Source: Planomonospora sp. ID67723
GTDB lineage: Bacteria > Actinomycetota > Actinomycetes > Streptosporangiales > Streptosporangiaceae
NCBI RefSeq assembly: GCF_015711605.1
Contig: NZ_JABTEZ010000002.1
Coordinates: 620,001-684,000 of the forward strand
Length of the DNA: 64,000 nucleotides
Reading direction: 5' to 3'
The notes beneath the pieces are model-generated. The model was given only the letters and a program-made list of their open reading frames with translations. It had not been told where the DNA came from and did no database searches. A program made the position numbers and the translations under genes. Positions 17,016 to 26,030 of the stretch are shown one piece after another. Within the stretch, counting starts at the first letter, position 1. Each line of letters begins with the position of its first letter.

Positions 17016-17531
17016 TCAATAAATCTCTGCTGTCGGAGTGGAGCACCAGACCACCTCGCCTTCGATCCGCTCGCCGGTCGGCACGAGCCCGAGGCGGCGG
17101 GCGACGGCGGAGGAGGCGTGGTGATCCGGATGGATGGTGGCGGCGACCGTGGTCACGCCCTGCCGGGCGAGCCGGGCGACCATGGCGAGCGCGGCCTCGG
17201 TCGCCACGCCCCTGCCCTGCCAGGGGGTGCCGACCACCCAGGCGACCATGGCCCGTTCCGGGGCGACGGTGGCCTGGACGTAGCCGACCAGGGCGCCGTC
17301 CAGACGGATCACCCAGTTGAGCCAGGTCTCCGCGCTGCCGGGCGGCGGTCCGGCGACCATCCGGGCGTAGCGGTCGCGCAACTGCTCGAGGGTGGCGGGG
17401 GAACCGCCGATGAAGGTGTGCAGGGCGGGATCGGACAGTGCCCGGGCCATCTCCTCGGCGTGCCCCACCGACAGCGGTTCGAGGACGAGCCGATCCGTCG
17501 TGATCTTCTCGGCGTTCGCGGAGGTGCTCAT
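17016..17531 (-). CDS. GNAT acetyltransferase (RimJ/RimL type)
   Basis: 171 residues. It opens with ITTDRLVLEPLSVGHAEEM, typical of RimJ/RimL N-acetyltransferases, then WVIRLDGALVGYVQATV and AWVVGTPWQGRGVATEAAL, the acetyl-CoA-binding Q/RxxGxG/A loop. HPDHHASSAVARRLGLVPTGE is the usual final strand/helix. It transfers acetyl from acetyl-CoA to an amine, protein or small molecule; substrate unknown. The ATG at 17531 is chosen over one 18 nt upstream by family alignment. Confidence 0.85.
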   Translation of the reverse strand: MSTSANAEKITTDRLVLEPLSVGHAEEMARALSDPALHTFIGGSPATLEQLRDRYARMVAGPPPGSAETWLNWVIRLDGALVGYVQATVAPERAMVAWVVGTPWQGRGVATEAALAMVARLARQGVTTVAATIHPDHHASSAVARRLGLVPTGERIEGEVVWCSTPTAEIY

Positions 17532-17661
17532 GGACGCGGAGTCTGGCACAGCAGAAGATCGTCTTCCGCTCGGTTTCCGGTGGACGGGCCGGAGCCGTGA
17601 CGTCCGGGCGGCGGAGCGGGACGGCGGGCGCAGGGCGGTGCGGGCCCGGGCGAGCGGCCTC

Positions 17662-18849
17662 CTACACCCGGGGCATCGACTGGTCGACGGTGTCGGGGGA
17701 CAGGACGTGGTCGATGACCATCACGGCGGCTCCGATCACGCCCGCGCGGTCGCCCAGCTCGCTGGAGGTGATGGTCAGGTGCTGGGTGGCCAGGGGGAGT
17801 GAGCGGCTGTAGATGACCTCGCGCAGGCCGGCGAGGACCTGCTCTCCGGCCTCCGCGATGTCGCCGCCGATCACGATCACCGAGGGGTTGAAGAAGTTCA
17901 CGATCGAGGCGAGGACGTCGCCGAGCTCGCGCCCGGTCTGGCGGATGAGCTGGACGGCCTGGGTGTTGCCGGCGCGCACCAGGCGGACCACGTCGCGGCT
18001 GCCCTCGGCCTCCACGCCGGCGGCGCGCAGCCGGGCGGCCATGGCGGCACCGCCGGCGACGGCCTCCAGGCATCCGACGTTGCCGCAGCGGCAGACGATG
18101 TCGAGGGCGGAGGCGACCCGGATGTGCCCGATGTCCCCGGCCGCACCCTGGGCGCCGCGGTGCAGGCGGCGGTCGCTGATGATGCCGCAGCCGATGCCGG
18201 TGCCGACCTTGACGAAGATCAGGTGATCGGCCTCGGGCCGGGCGGCCCAGTGCTCGCCCAGGGCCATGATGTTCACGTCGTTGTCGGCGAGGACGGGCAC
18301 CCCCAGCCGCTCGCCGAGCCACTCGGGGACGGGGAAGCCGTCCCAGCCCGGCATTATCGGAGGGTTGACCGGTCGTCCGGAACTGTGCTCGACCGGGCCG
18401 GGCAGCCCGACCCCGATGCCGCAGACCTCGTCGAGGGAGTGGCCGGTCTCGGTGAGCATCTCCTCGAAGGTGCGCTGGAGCCAGGTGAGCGTCGCCTCGG
18501 GGCCCCGGTCGATCGGGACCTCGGCCGCGCGCTCGGCCAGGACCTCGGTGGCCAGGTCGGTGACGGCCACCCGGGCGTGGGTCGCGCCCAGGTCGGCGGC
18601 CAGGACGACGCGGGCGGAGCGGTTGAAGGTGAAGGCGACGGCGGGACGGCCGCCCGAGGAGACGGCCTCCTCGGTGGGGACGATCCACTGCTGGCTGATG
18701 AGCGCGTCCAGGCGCTGGGCCAGGGTGGAGCGGGCCAGCCCGGTCAACTGCACCAGCTCGGCCCGGGTCCGGGCGCGGCCGTCGCGCAGGATGGTCAGGA
18801 GCGCCCCCGCGCCGGCGATGGAACCGCTCGCTTCCCTCAACATGCGCAC
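17662..18849 (-). CDS. ROK-family transcriptional regulator
   Basis: 395 residues. The N-terminal winged helix (RTRAELVQLTGLARSTLAQRLDALISQQWIV) is joined to a sugar-kinase-like ROK domain: ADLGATHARVAVTDL, GIGVGLPGPVEHSSGR, the zinc motif CRCGNVGCLEA and NPSVIVIGGDIAEAG. Such proteins are NagC/XylR-type repressors responding to sugars or sugar phosphates. GTG at 18849 is chosen because GAGGGG stands 8 nt before it; ATG 18843 and TTG 18879 are also open. It is divergent from the amidohydrolase gene, a likely target. Confidence 0.87.
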   Translation of the reverse strand: MRMLREASGSIAGAGALLTILRDGRARTRAELVQLTGLARSTLAQRLDALISQQWIVPTEEAVSSGGRPAVAFTFNRSARVVLAADLGATHARVAVTDLATEVLAERAAEVPIDRGPEATLTWLQRTFEEMLTETGHSLDEVCGIGVGLPGPVEHSSGRPVNPPIMPGWDGFPVPEWLGERLGVPVLADNDVNIMALGEHWAARPEADHLIFVKVGTGIGCGIISDRRLHRGAQGAAGDIGHIRVASALDIVCRCGNVGCLEAVAGGAAMAARLRAAGVEAEGSRDVVRLVRAGNTQAVQLIRQTGRELGDVLASIVNFFNPSVIVIGGDIAEAGEQVLAGLREVIYSRSLPLATQHLTITSSELGDRAGVIGAAVMVIDHVLSPDTVDQSMPRV

Positions 18850-19270
18850 AGTCAACACCCCTCGTTTTCGCCGCGTCAAAACGACTTATTCTGACTCCGC
18901 CCGTTCATTATGCCTGACAAGGCTTCACTTTTGTTTGTCTGAAGACATAAGTGACTTCTGGCATCCTGAAACCCGGAGAGAATCGGTCGGCTGTCGGCGG
19001 ATCGTACCCCTCGGAGTCGATGGTGGCAGGCGTGCCGGTTCCGGGTCACACCGCCGACGCGGCAGCCCGCGCAGGTGTGCCGGCTCCCGGGGTTCGCTGC
19101 CGCGTCGTCGTCGCCCGGCCGTCGGCCGCTCGCGACCGCCGCCCGGTCAGCCGATGATCGAGACCAGATGCGAGCCTTGAGATCCGATCAATCTTGCCGG
19201 TATTGCGGAGATTCTTGTCCAGTGCCACGAATGACGGTTGAATGGTCCGATCAATCGCTCCGGGAGAGTC
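18850..19270. promoter_or_regulatory. Divergent ROK-amidohydrolase promoter region
   Basis: A gap of ~420 bp with no convincing gene. An AT-richer patch near 18875-18960 contains TGTCT/AGACA arms (18936-18947), a possible operator. An 11-bp direct repeat, TCCGATCAATC, occurs at 19183-19193 and 19246-19256; the second copy lies 14 bp before the amidohydrolase ATG. The repeats may bind the ROK or another regulator. Confidence 0.45.
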
Positions 19271-20104
19271 ATGATCGACGCGCATCACCATGTGTGGGAC
19301 CTGTCCGTGCGGGACCAGGACTGGATCACCGGCCCGGCGCTGGACCCGCTGCGGAGGAACTTCGGGATCGAGGACCTTCCGGCCGCGGCGAACGGCGTCA
19401 CGGCCACGGTTCTCGTGCAGACGGTCACCGTACGGGAGGAGACGCCGGAGTTCCTGGCCCTGGCCGAGGCGCACGATCTCGTCGCGGCGGTGGTCGGCTG
19501 GACGGACCTGACCGCGCCCTCGGTCGCCGAGGACCTCGCCGCCCTCAGGGCCGCGCCCGGCGGCGGCCACCTGCGGGGCATCCGGCACCAGGTGCAGGGG
19601 GAGGCGGACCCGCGCTGGCTCTGCCGGGAGGACGTGCGCGCGGGGCTGCGGGAGGTGGGCGCGCAGGGGCTGGTCTACGAGCTGCTCACCCTGCCGCACC
19701 AGCTCCCCGCCGCGATCGAGACCGTGACCACCCTGCCGAAGACGGCGTTCGTGCTCGACCACTGCTCCAAGCCGCCGGTCGCCTCGGGCGAGCTGGAGCC
19801 CTGGGCCGGGCTGGTCCGGAAGCTGGCCTCCCGGCCCAACGTCACCTGCAAGCTCTCCGGGCTGGTCACCGAGGCCGACTGGGCGCAGTGGACGGTCGAG
19901 GACCTGCGGCCGTACGCCGAGGTGGTCCTGGAGGCCTTCGGGCCGGAGCGGGTCATGTTCGGCTCCGACTGGCCCGTCTGCCTGCTCGCCGCGCCGTACG
20001 AGGCCGTGCTGGGCGCGGCGGAGGCGCTCATCGGAGGGCTGTCCGCCGCCGAGCGGGAGGACGTGTTCGGCGGCGTCGCGGCCCGGGTGTACGGGATCGG
20101 CTGA
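19271..20104 (+). CDS. Amidohydrolase family 2 (L-fuconolactonase/rhamnonolactonase-like)
   Basis: 277-residue TIM-barrel hydrolase of the COG3618 group. MIDAHHHVWDLS gives the first metal-site HxH. LRGIRHQVQGE, FVLDHCSKPPV, NVTCKLSGLVTEADW and the metal-binding Asp in MFGSDWPVCLL follow the usual order. Relatives open sugar lactones (fuconate, rhamnonate, galactarate). GGGAGAG precedes the ATG at 19271. The divergent ROK regulator supports a role in sugar or sugar-acid use. The exact lactone is not known. Confidence 0.85.
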   Translation: MIDAHHHVWDLSVRDQDWITGPALDPLRRNFGIEDLPAAANGVTATVLVQTVTVREETPEFLALAEAHDLVAAVVGWTDLTAPSVAEDLAALRAAPGGGHLRGIRHQVQGEADPRWLCREDVRAGLREVGAQGLVYELLTLPHQLPAAIETVTTLPKTAFVLDHCSKPPVASGELEPWAGLVRKLASRPNVTCKLSGLVTEADWAQWTVEDLRPYAEVVLEAFGPERVMFGSDWPVCLLAAPYEAVLGAAEALIGGLSAAEREDVFGGVAARVYGIG

Positions 20105-20211
20105 GCCCGCCGCCGGCTCTCGCCGGGGGAGCCCCGCCTTTCCCTCCCGGGTGGAGCCGCCGGGCCCCGCCGGAGGCCATCCGGGCTCTCCCGGCGGGAC
20201 GTCCCGGCCTG

Positions 20212-22083
20212 CTAGGGGAGCGCTGGGGCCTCCTCCGCCAGGATCGTGGCCGGGATCAGGGCGATCGCACTGATCCCGCCGTAGGGGGAGGGCCGCAGGG
20301 TGACCCGGACACCCTGGCGGGAGGCGAGCATCGCGACCACGAACAACCCGAGCCGTTCGCTGTCGGCCAGGTCGAACTCGGGGCTCTCGGCCAGGCGGCG
20401 GTTGAGCTCGGCCAGCTCCGGCTCCGGGATGCCCAGCCCGCGGTCCTCCACCTCGACCGCAAGCCCGGCGGCGGCGAGCTCGGCGCGGATGATCACCCGG
20501 GTCTGCGGCGGGGAGAACACCGTCGCGTTCTCCACCAGCTCCGCGATCAGGTGGATGAGGTCGGCCACGGCGCTCCCGGTCACCGCGGCGGAGGGCGCGG
20601 GCAGCACCTGCACGCGGGCGTACTCCTCGACCTCCGCCACCGCCGCGCGCAGCACGTCCACCACCGGGACCGGCTTGCGCCAGCCCCGCCCGGGTGTCGC
20701 GCCGGACAGGATGATCAGATTCTCCGCGTGGCGGCGCATCCTGGTGGTGAGGTGGTCCAGGCTGTAGAGGTCGGCGAGCGTCTCCGGCTGCTCCTCCTTG
20801 CGCTGCATCGCGTCGAGCTGGGTGAGCTGGCGGTGGAGCAGCGACTGGTTGCGCCGGGCCAGGCTGACGAAGACCTGGCTGACCCCCCGGCGCAGTTTCG
20901 CCTGGTCCGCGGCGGCCTCGTAGGCGGTGTGCCGGACCGAGTCGAGCGCGTGCCCGATGTCGCGGATCTCCGGAGCCCCCTCGATCTCGGGCAGCGACTC
21001 CTCGGGCGCGTCCTGTCCCTGCCGCAACCGGCTCACCAGGTGCGGGAGCCGTACCTCCGCCAGTTCCCTGGCCGCGTCCCGCAGCACACCCAGCTCGGCG
21101 GCGAGCCGCCCGGCGAACCGCAGGGAGAGCAGCACCGAGAGGATCAGCATGATCAGGCCGAGTCCGCCGGCGACGGCGATCTGGACCAGGATGCCGACCG
21201 CCGCCGGGGTGACGCGGGCGACCAGCAGATCGACGACCTCCGCCTGGCTGCGCTCCACCTCGGTCCAGAGCCGTTCCGCCGGCGCGAGGTCGGACGGCAC
21301 CTGGCGGGAGGCCGTCGTGCGGCTCTCCAGCAGCACGAAGTCGCGGTAGAGCAGCGCGAAACCGCGCCGGTCGTACGGCGCGCGCAGTCCGGCGTCGAGG
21401 GTGGCCATGGCCTGCCGCCGGACCAGGCGGTGGGTGGAGACCATCTCGGTGAACGCGGCGTGCTCGGCGTCGGTCAGCCTCCCGCCCGCGCCCACGGCCG
21501 ACAGCAGCGCCCGCTGCCGGGCCAGGAACTCCTTGGCCTCGCCGAGCGCGGTGACCGACCGGGCCTGCTGGTAGATCGTGATGTCCGGGACCAGGATCAT
21601 CTGGTCGTACATCCGGAACATAGCGTCGATGATCTTGTTATAGGAGTCGATCACCCGGGTGGGGTCCGCGGACCGGGAGTCGACCAGGGCGCGGGTGGCG
21701 GGAAGCTGGTCGAGCTCGGCGAAGAGCGTGGTGAGCCGGATCCGCAGGTCCTCGTCGACCGTCTCCTGGGTGTCGTCGGCGAACGCGGTCCTGCGGAACG
21801 CCGCCAGGGCCTGGTCGGAGGCGAGCCGCTGCTGGGCGAGCGCCTCCTGCCCCGACCGGGCGCGCAGGTGGCGGGCCGAGTGCAACCGCTCGCGCTGGAG
21901 CTCGATGACCGCCTTCTCCGACGGGGTGGCCACGCCGTTGACCAGAGTGTTGATCTCCAGGAGCCGCATCCCGTCGCCCAGCGTCAGGCCGGCGGCGAAT
22001 CCCCAGAGCAGGACCAGGGAGATGATCGGCACCAGCAGCAGAGCGGTGATCTTGAAGCGGATCGGCCGGCCAGAGTTGTCCAT
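20212..22083 (-). CDS. Conservon-type sensor histidine kinase with nitrate/nitrite-sensing domain
   Basis: 623 residues. TM1 is ITALLLVPIISLVLLWGFAAGLTL, then an extracellular helical NIT-like domain (~40-310). TM2 is IQIAVAGGLGLIMLILSVLLSL. A HAMP-like region follows, a His-containing helix in LARRNQSLLHRQLTQLDAMQ, then the ATP-binding domain with the N box LIAELVENATVFSPP, G1 box VEDRGLGIPE and SERLGLFVVAMLASRQGV. This is the CvnA kind of kinase. Streptomyces conservons pair it with roadblock, DUF742 and GTPase genes; none of these follows here. Its promoter holds two perfect palindromes. Confidence 0.87.
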   Translation of the reverse strand: MDNSGRPIRFKITALLLVPIISLVLLWGFAAGLTLGDGMRLLEINTLVNGVATPSEKAVIELQRERLHSARHLRARSGQEALAQQRLASDQALAAFRRTAFADDTQETVDEDLRIRLTTLFAELDQLPATRALVDSRSADPTRVIDSYNKIIDAMFRMYDQMILVPDITIYQQARSVTALGEAKEFLARQRALLSAVGAGGRLTDAEHAAFTEMVSTHRLVRRQAMATLDAGLRAPYDRRGFALLYRDFVLLESRTTASRQVPSDLAPAERLWTEVERSQAEVVDLLVARVTPAAVGILVQIAVAGGLGLIMLILSVLLSLRFAGRLAAELGVLRDAARELAEVRLPHLVSRLRQGQDAPEESLPEIEGAPEIRDIGHALDSVRHTAYEAAADQAKLRRGVSQVFVSLARRNQSLLHRQLTQLDAMQRKEEQPETLADLYSLDHLTTRMRRHAENLIILSGATPGRGWRKPVPVVDVLRAAVAEVEEYARVQVLPAPSAAVTGSAVADLIHLIAELVENATVFSPPQTRVIIRAELAAAGLAVEVEDRGLGIPEPELAELNRRLAESPEFDLADSERLGLFVVAMLASRQGVRVTLRPSPYGGISAIALIPATILAEEAPALP

Positions 22084-22101
22084 GCGTCGCCTTGAGAGGA
22101 A

Positions 22102-22133
22102 ATTTCATGATGAAATGCGCGATCAGAGATCGC
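22102..22133. promoter_or_regulatory. Two palindromes upstream of the sensor kinase
   Basis: ATTTCAT-G-ATGAAAT (22102-22116) and GCGATC-AGA-GATCGC (22119-22133) lie back to back, 19 bp before the kinase start on the minus strand and ~55 bp before the divergent membrane-protein gene. They are probable repressor sites; the protein is not known. Confidence 0.45.
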
Positions 22134-22189
22134 CTGAGATTACACCTCACGCGACAGTCGGGTCAGTACCACTCTCCTGGAGGCACCCC

Positions 22190-22609
22190 GTGCGGCTCCC
22201 GCGCACCCCGTCCGGCTGGACCATCGCGGTCTTCGGCCTGCTCGCGTTCCTGCTCGGCGTCCTGGGGCTGGTCTCGCCCGGCACGATGCTGGACATGCTC
22301 GGCTTCGAGGTCCTCGGGACCCGCGCGCCCGGCGACTACACCCTGGTCTACATGGCCGCCTCGTCCATGGCCGCGGTGAACATGGGGATCTACTACATGC
22401 TCGCGGCGGCCGTGGACTTCCGGCCCTTCTTCCTCTGGACGGTCCCGTTCCGCCTGGTCACCTTCACCGTCTTCACCATGCTGGTGGTCACCGGCGCGGC
22501 GCCCGCGAAGTTCCTCGGCGTGGGACTGTGGGAGGGCGCGGGCGCGCTGATCACCGGGGCGGCGCTGTGGTGGGAGTCCCGCCGGACGCCGGCCCCGCAG
22601 GCCGCCTGA
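22190..22609 (+). CDS. Small four-helix membrane protein, unknown function
   Basis: 139 residues with four hydrophobic stretches (WTIAVFGLLAFLLGVLGLV; YMAASSMAAVNMGIYYMLAAAV; FFLWTVPFRLVTFTVFTMLVV; GVGLWEGAGALITGAALWW). The GTG at 22190 follows CTGGAGG. No family is recognised with certainty. The last 59 bp overlap the 3' end of the convergent gene on the other strand. Confidence 0.7.
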   Translation: MRLPRTPSGWTIAVFGLLAFLLGVLGLVSPGTMLDMLGFEVLGTRAPGDYTLVYMAASSMAAVNMGIYYMLAAAVDFRPFFLWTVPFRLVTFTVFTMLVVTGAAPAKFLGVGLWEGAGALITGAALWWESRRTPAPQAA

Positions 22610-23408
22610 AGAAGGCCGCGACCGCGCGGGGGTCGACGGAGCCGGTGAGCAGGTCGAGCATCTCCTCCCTGCGCGCGGGGTCGACCTTGAACGGGTGGCC
22701 GAACACGCGCGGGCCGGTCCCGTCGTGCAGCACCCGGGTCAGCATCAGGTCGCCGGGAAGGGCCTGACCGGACAGGAGCTCGTCGGTCACGGTCACCTTG
22801 TCCTCGCCGTCGCTCAGGGCGACTTCGTCCCCGGACACGCCCAGGACCTCCCACAGCCGGGTCGGGGTCGCCCGCCACGACTCCAGCAGCCGCACCTCGT
22901 CCTCACGCAGCCACTCGCCCCGCGCGTCCAGGAACTCCCCGATCACGTCGTGCTCGAACAGGGCCAGGTCGGCCAGCGCGAGCTCCGCCACCCGCACGCT
23001 CCGGGCCACCAGCTCGTCGACCAGATGGCGGCGGGCCGGGCGGTAGAGATAGGCGGTCAGCCGCCGGAACAGGTGCGCGGCCCGGTCCGGGAGCTCCTGG
23101 CGGGGGTCGGTACGGCAGGCGGCGTAGTCGGCCGCGTCCAGTTTCGCCGGAGCCAGGTCCGGGTCGAGGGCGAGCGCCTCGGTGATGAGGCCGGCCGCCT
23201 CGAACGACCGGCCCTCGCCCTCGGCGGAGCGGGCGGCCAGCAGCAGCGCGGCGGGCTCGGTGCGGGGAAGCGCCGCGACCAGGCCCGACGGGAGCGGCTC
23301 CCGCTCCACCTCGTCGGCGACCCGCGCGAGCGTCTCCGCCGAGCGCGACAGGTTGGCGATCACCGCGGACAGGTCCGCGCCCTCGTCCCGGGGCATGAGT
23401 TCGCTCAT
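22551..23408 (-). CDS. Hypothetical helical protein
   Basis: 285 residues, soluble and mostly helical. LLAARSAEGEGRSFEAAGLITEALALDP looks like a TPR-type helix pair. ALADLALFEHDVIGEFLDARGEWLREDEVRLLESWRATPTRLWEV recalls the helical core of some SEC-C-motif proteins, but no SEC-C cysteine cluster is seen. MSELMPRDEGAD is taken as start (23408); an ATG 39 nt upstream is open too. The 3' end overlaps the convergent membrane gene by 59 bp. Function unknown. Confidence 0.6.
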   Translation of the reverse strand: MSELMPRDEGADLSAVIANLSRSAETLARVADEVEREPLPSGLVAALPRTEPAALLLAARSAEGEGRSFEAAGLITEALALDPDLAPAKLDAADYAACRTDPRQELPDRAAHLFRRLTAYLYRPARRHLVDELVARSVRVAELALADLALFEHDVIGEFLDARGEWLREDEVRLLESWRATPTRLWEVLGVSGDEVALSDGEDKVTVTDELLSGQALPGDLMLTRVLHDGTGPRVFGHPFKVDPARREEMLDLLTGSVDPRAVAAFFRRPAGPASGGTPTTAPPR

Positions 23409-23558
23409 CCGTCCATCATGGTCCAGCCGGGGGCACCGGCGGCGCACCGGGCGGGTTCGCGGTGAGAGGAACGGTGTCCCGGCACGTGGCGGCGCCGCCG
23501 TCCCGGGCGGGGGACGGCGGCGCCGCGGTCGTGGTGCCGTGTCCTGACTACGGTCCGG

Positions 23559-25061
23559 CTACGGCCTGGTCAGACCGAGGGTGTAGGAACCGGAGCCGCT
23601 GTAGGCGTGGACCCGGACCCGGTAGGTGCCCGCGGTGCCGTTGTAGGTGAAGGACTCGTCGGGGTTGGGCGAGGTCCCCTGGGCCACCGTGGTCCAGGTG
23701 GAGCCGCTCAGCTTCTGCAGGTAGGCGTCGTAGTCGGTGCCGTTGGGGCCGTCCAGGCAGACGCGGTGGGTGCCCGCTCCGGCGCTGTACCCGCCGGTGC
23801 CGGGCTGGTAGGCGTTCTGGTTGGAGGTCAGCGAGCCGTTGTAGGTGTTCTGGTAACCGGAGCAGCCGGTCGGCGGGGTGCCGCCGCCGGCCAGGGTGAG
23901 GCCGTAGGCCGAGAGGATCTCGTTGACCGGCTGGTGGTAGGTGGTGCCGCCGGAGGAGCAGTTGCCCGAGCCTCCGGAGGTGACGCCCTGGGCCTGGTCG
24001 CCGGAGATGTAGGAGCCGCCGGAGTCGCCGGGCTCGGCGCACACGGTGGTGCGGGTCACGCCGGTGATGGTGCCCTCAGGGTAGGTCACGCTGGTGTTGT
24101 GCTGGCTGATGGTTCCGCAGTGGTAGCCCGTCGTGGAGCCGGAGCGGCAGATGGAGGAGCCCACCGCCCGCTGGGTCGAGCCGCGGACCGGAAGGATGCC
24201 GGAGTTGTAGGCGTTGACGACGCCGGTCGGCGTCCACTGGCTGTTGACCTCGACCCAGGCGTAGTCGTTGCCGGGGAAGGACGAGCCGCGGAAGGTGCCC
24301 TGGGCGACCCGGTTGTGTCCCTGGGTGGCGGTGCCGACCCGGCCGCAGTGGCCGGCGGTGACGAAGCCGCCCTGGCTGCCGGCCTTGGTGACCGAGAAGC
24401 CGACCGAGCAGCGCCCGCCCATGTAGTAGGCGTCGCCGCCGCGCACGTCGTAGAACGGCTGGGGCTCCTCGCTGGAGGCCTCGACCCGGACGAGCGAGGC
24501 GTCGAGGCCGCTGCCGTTGACGAAGGCCTGAGCCTCGGCGGTGTCGCGGGCGAGCACGGTGACGCTGTTGTTCTGCACGTCGACGTACCAGGACGGGATG
24601 GACTTGGGCGCGCTGCCGGCCAGTTCGTCGAGCCGGGCCTTGGCCGCGTCCAGCGTGGCCAGGGAGTGCGTGACGAGCTTGGCCTGCGCGCCGGTCTTGA
24701 GGATGGCGGAGACCTTCGTGGAGTCGCTGGTGGCGACCACGAACTCGGCGGTGGGGCCGCTCACCCAGGCGCCGGCGAAGTGCTCGCCGAGTTGCCGGGC
24801 GAGCGTCGGCTCGACCTTGGCCGCGGCGGCCTCGTTGATCAGGCGGGCCGCGGCCTGATCGCCGGTGAGGCCGAGGTCGCGCGTGAGCGCCTCGATCAGT
24901 CCGGGCTCGGGCCGGGCGGCGGCCGCCGCCTGCGCCTTGGCCTGGGCGTACAGGGACTCGGGGGCGGGTGAGCCGCCGGGACCCGCGTGGGCGATGGCAG
25001 GGGTGGCCACCAGCGTGAGGGCGAGCGCGAAACCCGCCGTCACGGCACTGCTGCGGAGCAT
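23559..25061 (-). CDS. Secreted S1 serine protease (streptogrisin/alpha-lytic type), PPC-like C-terminus
   Basis: 500 residues: signal peptide to about AIAHA (25), alpha-lytic-type propeptide, then a chymotrypsin-fold protease. The triad is visible: His238 in TAGHC, Asp266 in GNDYAWV, Ser347 in GDSGGS; cysteine pairs as in streptogrisins. After a Gly/Pro linker the C-terminus (~395-500) holds a beta-sandwich like bacterial pre-peptidase C-terminal domains (DYDAYLQKLSGSTWTTVAQG, YRVRVHAYSGSGSYTL). GAGGAG precedes the ATG. It is the downstream member of a tandem pair; long stretches are identical at DNA level with the other copy. Confidence 0.92.
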   Translation of the reverse strand: MLRSSAVTAGFALALTLVATPAIAHAGPGGSPAPESLYAQAKAQAAAAARPEPGLIEALTRDLGLTGDQAAARLINEAAAAKVEPTLARQLGEHFAGAWVSGPTAEFVVATSDSTKVSAILKTGAQAKLVTHSLATLDAAKARLDELAGSAPKSIPSWYVDVQNNSVTVLARDTAEAQAFVNGSGLDASLVRVEASSEEPQPFYDVRGGDAYYMGGRCSVGFSVTKAGSQGGFVTAGHCGRVGTATQGHNRVAQGTFRGSSFPGNDYAWVEVNSQWTPTGVVNAYNSGILPVRGSTQRAVGSSICRSGSTTGYHCGTISQHNTSVTYPEGTITGVTRTTVCAEPGDSGGSYISGDQAQGVTSGGSGNCSSGGTTYHQPVNEILSAYGLTLAGGGTPPTGCSGYQNTYNGSLTSNQNAYQPGTGGYSAGAGTHRVCLDGPNGTDYDAYLQKLSGSTWTTVAQGTSPNPDESFTYNGTAGTYRVRVHAYSGSGSYTLGLTRP

Positions 25062-26030
25062 GTGATCTCCTCATGTTGGGGGGTGCGCCGTCAAAGTAAC
25101 GGCGGAAATGGGGAAAGCGGATCTACCAGTTCGCCCCTATCGCCGCGTTATGGTCCCTTCGTAGTGAGCTCCGGGGGACCGGGAGGAACGGGTCCGGGCC
25201 GGGAAGCCGCAGCTCCCCGGCCCGGGTGAGGCCTGTGCCATGGGTCCGCGCGTCAGCCGGACGGCGGCTCGGCGGCGGCCCTCACAGGCGCTGCCACAGC
25301 GCGGGGACGTTCGGCGGTTCCCAGCCGGACTGGGAGGTGTGCCCCTGCAGGCACCGGTAGGTCGCGCCGCCGTAGGTCACCTGCGAGCCCGCGGCGTAGG
25401 CGGTGTTCGGAGCCCAGGTGCCGCCCGGCTGCGTGACGGTGGGCGTCGGCGTGGGCTCGCCCGGTCCGCCCCCGGCCACGGCCAGGGTGAGGCCGTAGGC
25501 CGAGAGGATCTCGTTGACCGGCTGGTGGTAGGTGGTGCCGCCGGAGGAGCAGTTGCCCGAGCCTCCGGAGGTGACGCCCTGGGCCTGGTCGCCGGAGATG
25601 TAGGAGCCGCCGGAGTCGCCGGGCTCGGCGCACACGGTGGTGCGGGTCACGCCGGTGACGGTGCCCTGCGAGTACGTGACGCTGGTGTTGTGCTGGCTGA
25701 TGGTTCCGCAGTGGTACTGGGTGGTGGAGCCGGAGCGGCAGATGGAGGAGCCCACCGCCCGCTGGGTCGAGCCGCGGACCGGAAGGATGCCGGAGTTGTA
25801 GGCGTTGACGACGCCGGTCGGCGTCCACTGGCTGTTGACCTCGACCCAGGCGTAGTCGTTGCCGGGGAAGGACGAGCCGCGGAAGGTGCCCTGGGCGACC
25901 TGGTTGGAGCCCCTGGTGGCGGTGCCGACGGTGCCGCAGTGGCCGGCGGTGACGAAGCCGCCCTGGCTGCCGGCCTTGGTGACCGAGAAGCCGACCGAGC
26001 AGCGCCCGCCGGAGCCCATGTAGTAGGCGT
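23891..26030. repeat. Near-identical DNA blocks shared by the two S1 protease genes
   Basis: The block from 23891 to about 24067 recurs base for base from 25482 to about 25658. A second block around 24136-24310 recurs around 25727-25901 at the same offset of ~1591 bp. Between and beyond the blocks the genes differ in short patches. Synonymous positions match too, so this is recent duplication or gene conversion, not just protein conservation. Confidence 0.8.

Noticed and set aside
23891-26030. CRISPR or insertion sequence as cause of the repeated DNA
   Set aside because: The repeats are coding blocks of two paralogous proteases; no spacers, transposase or terminal repeats are seen.
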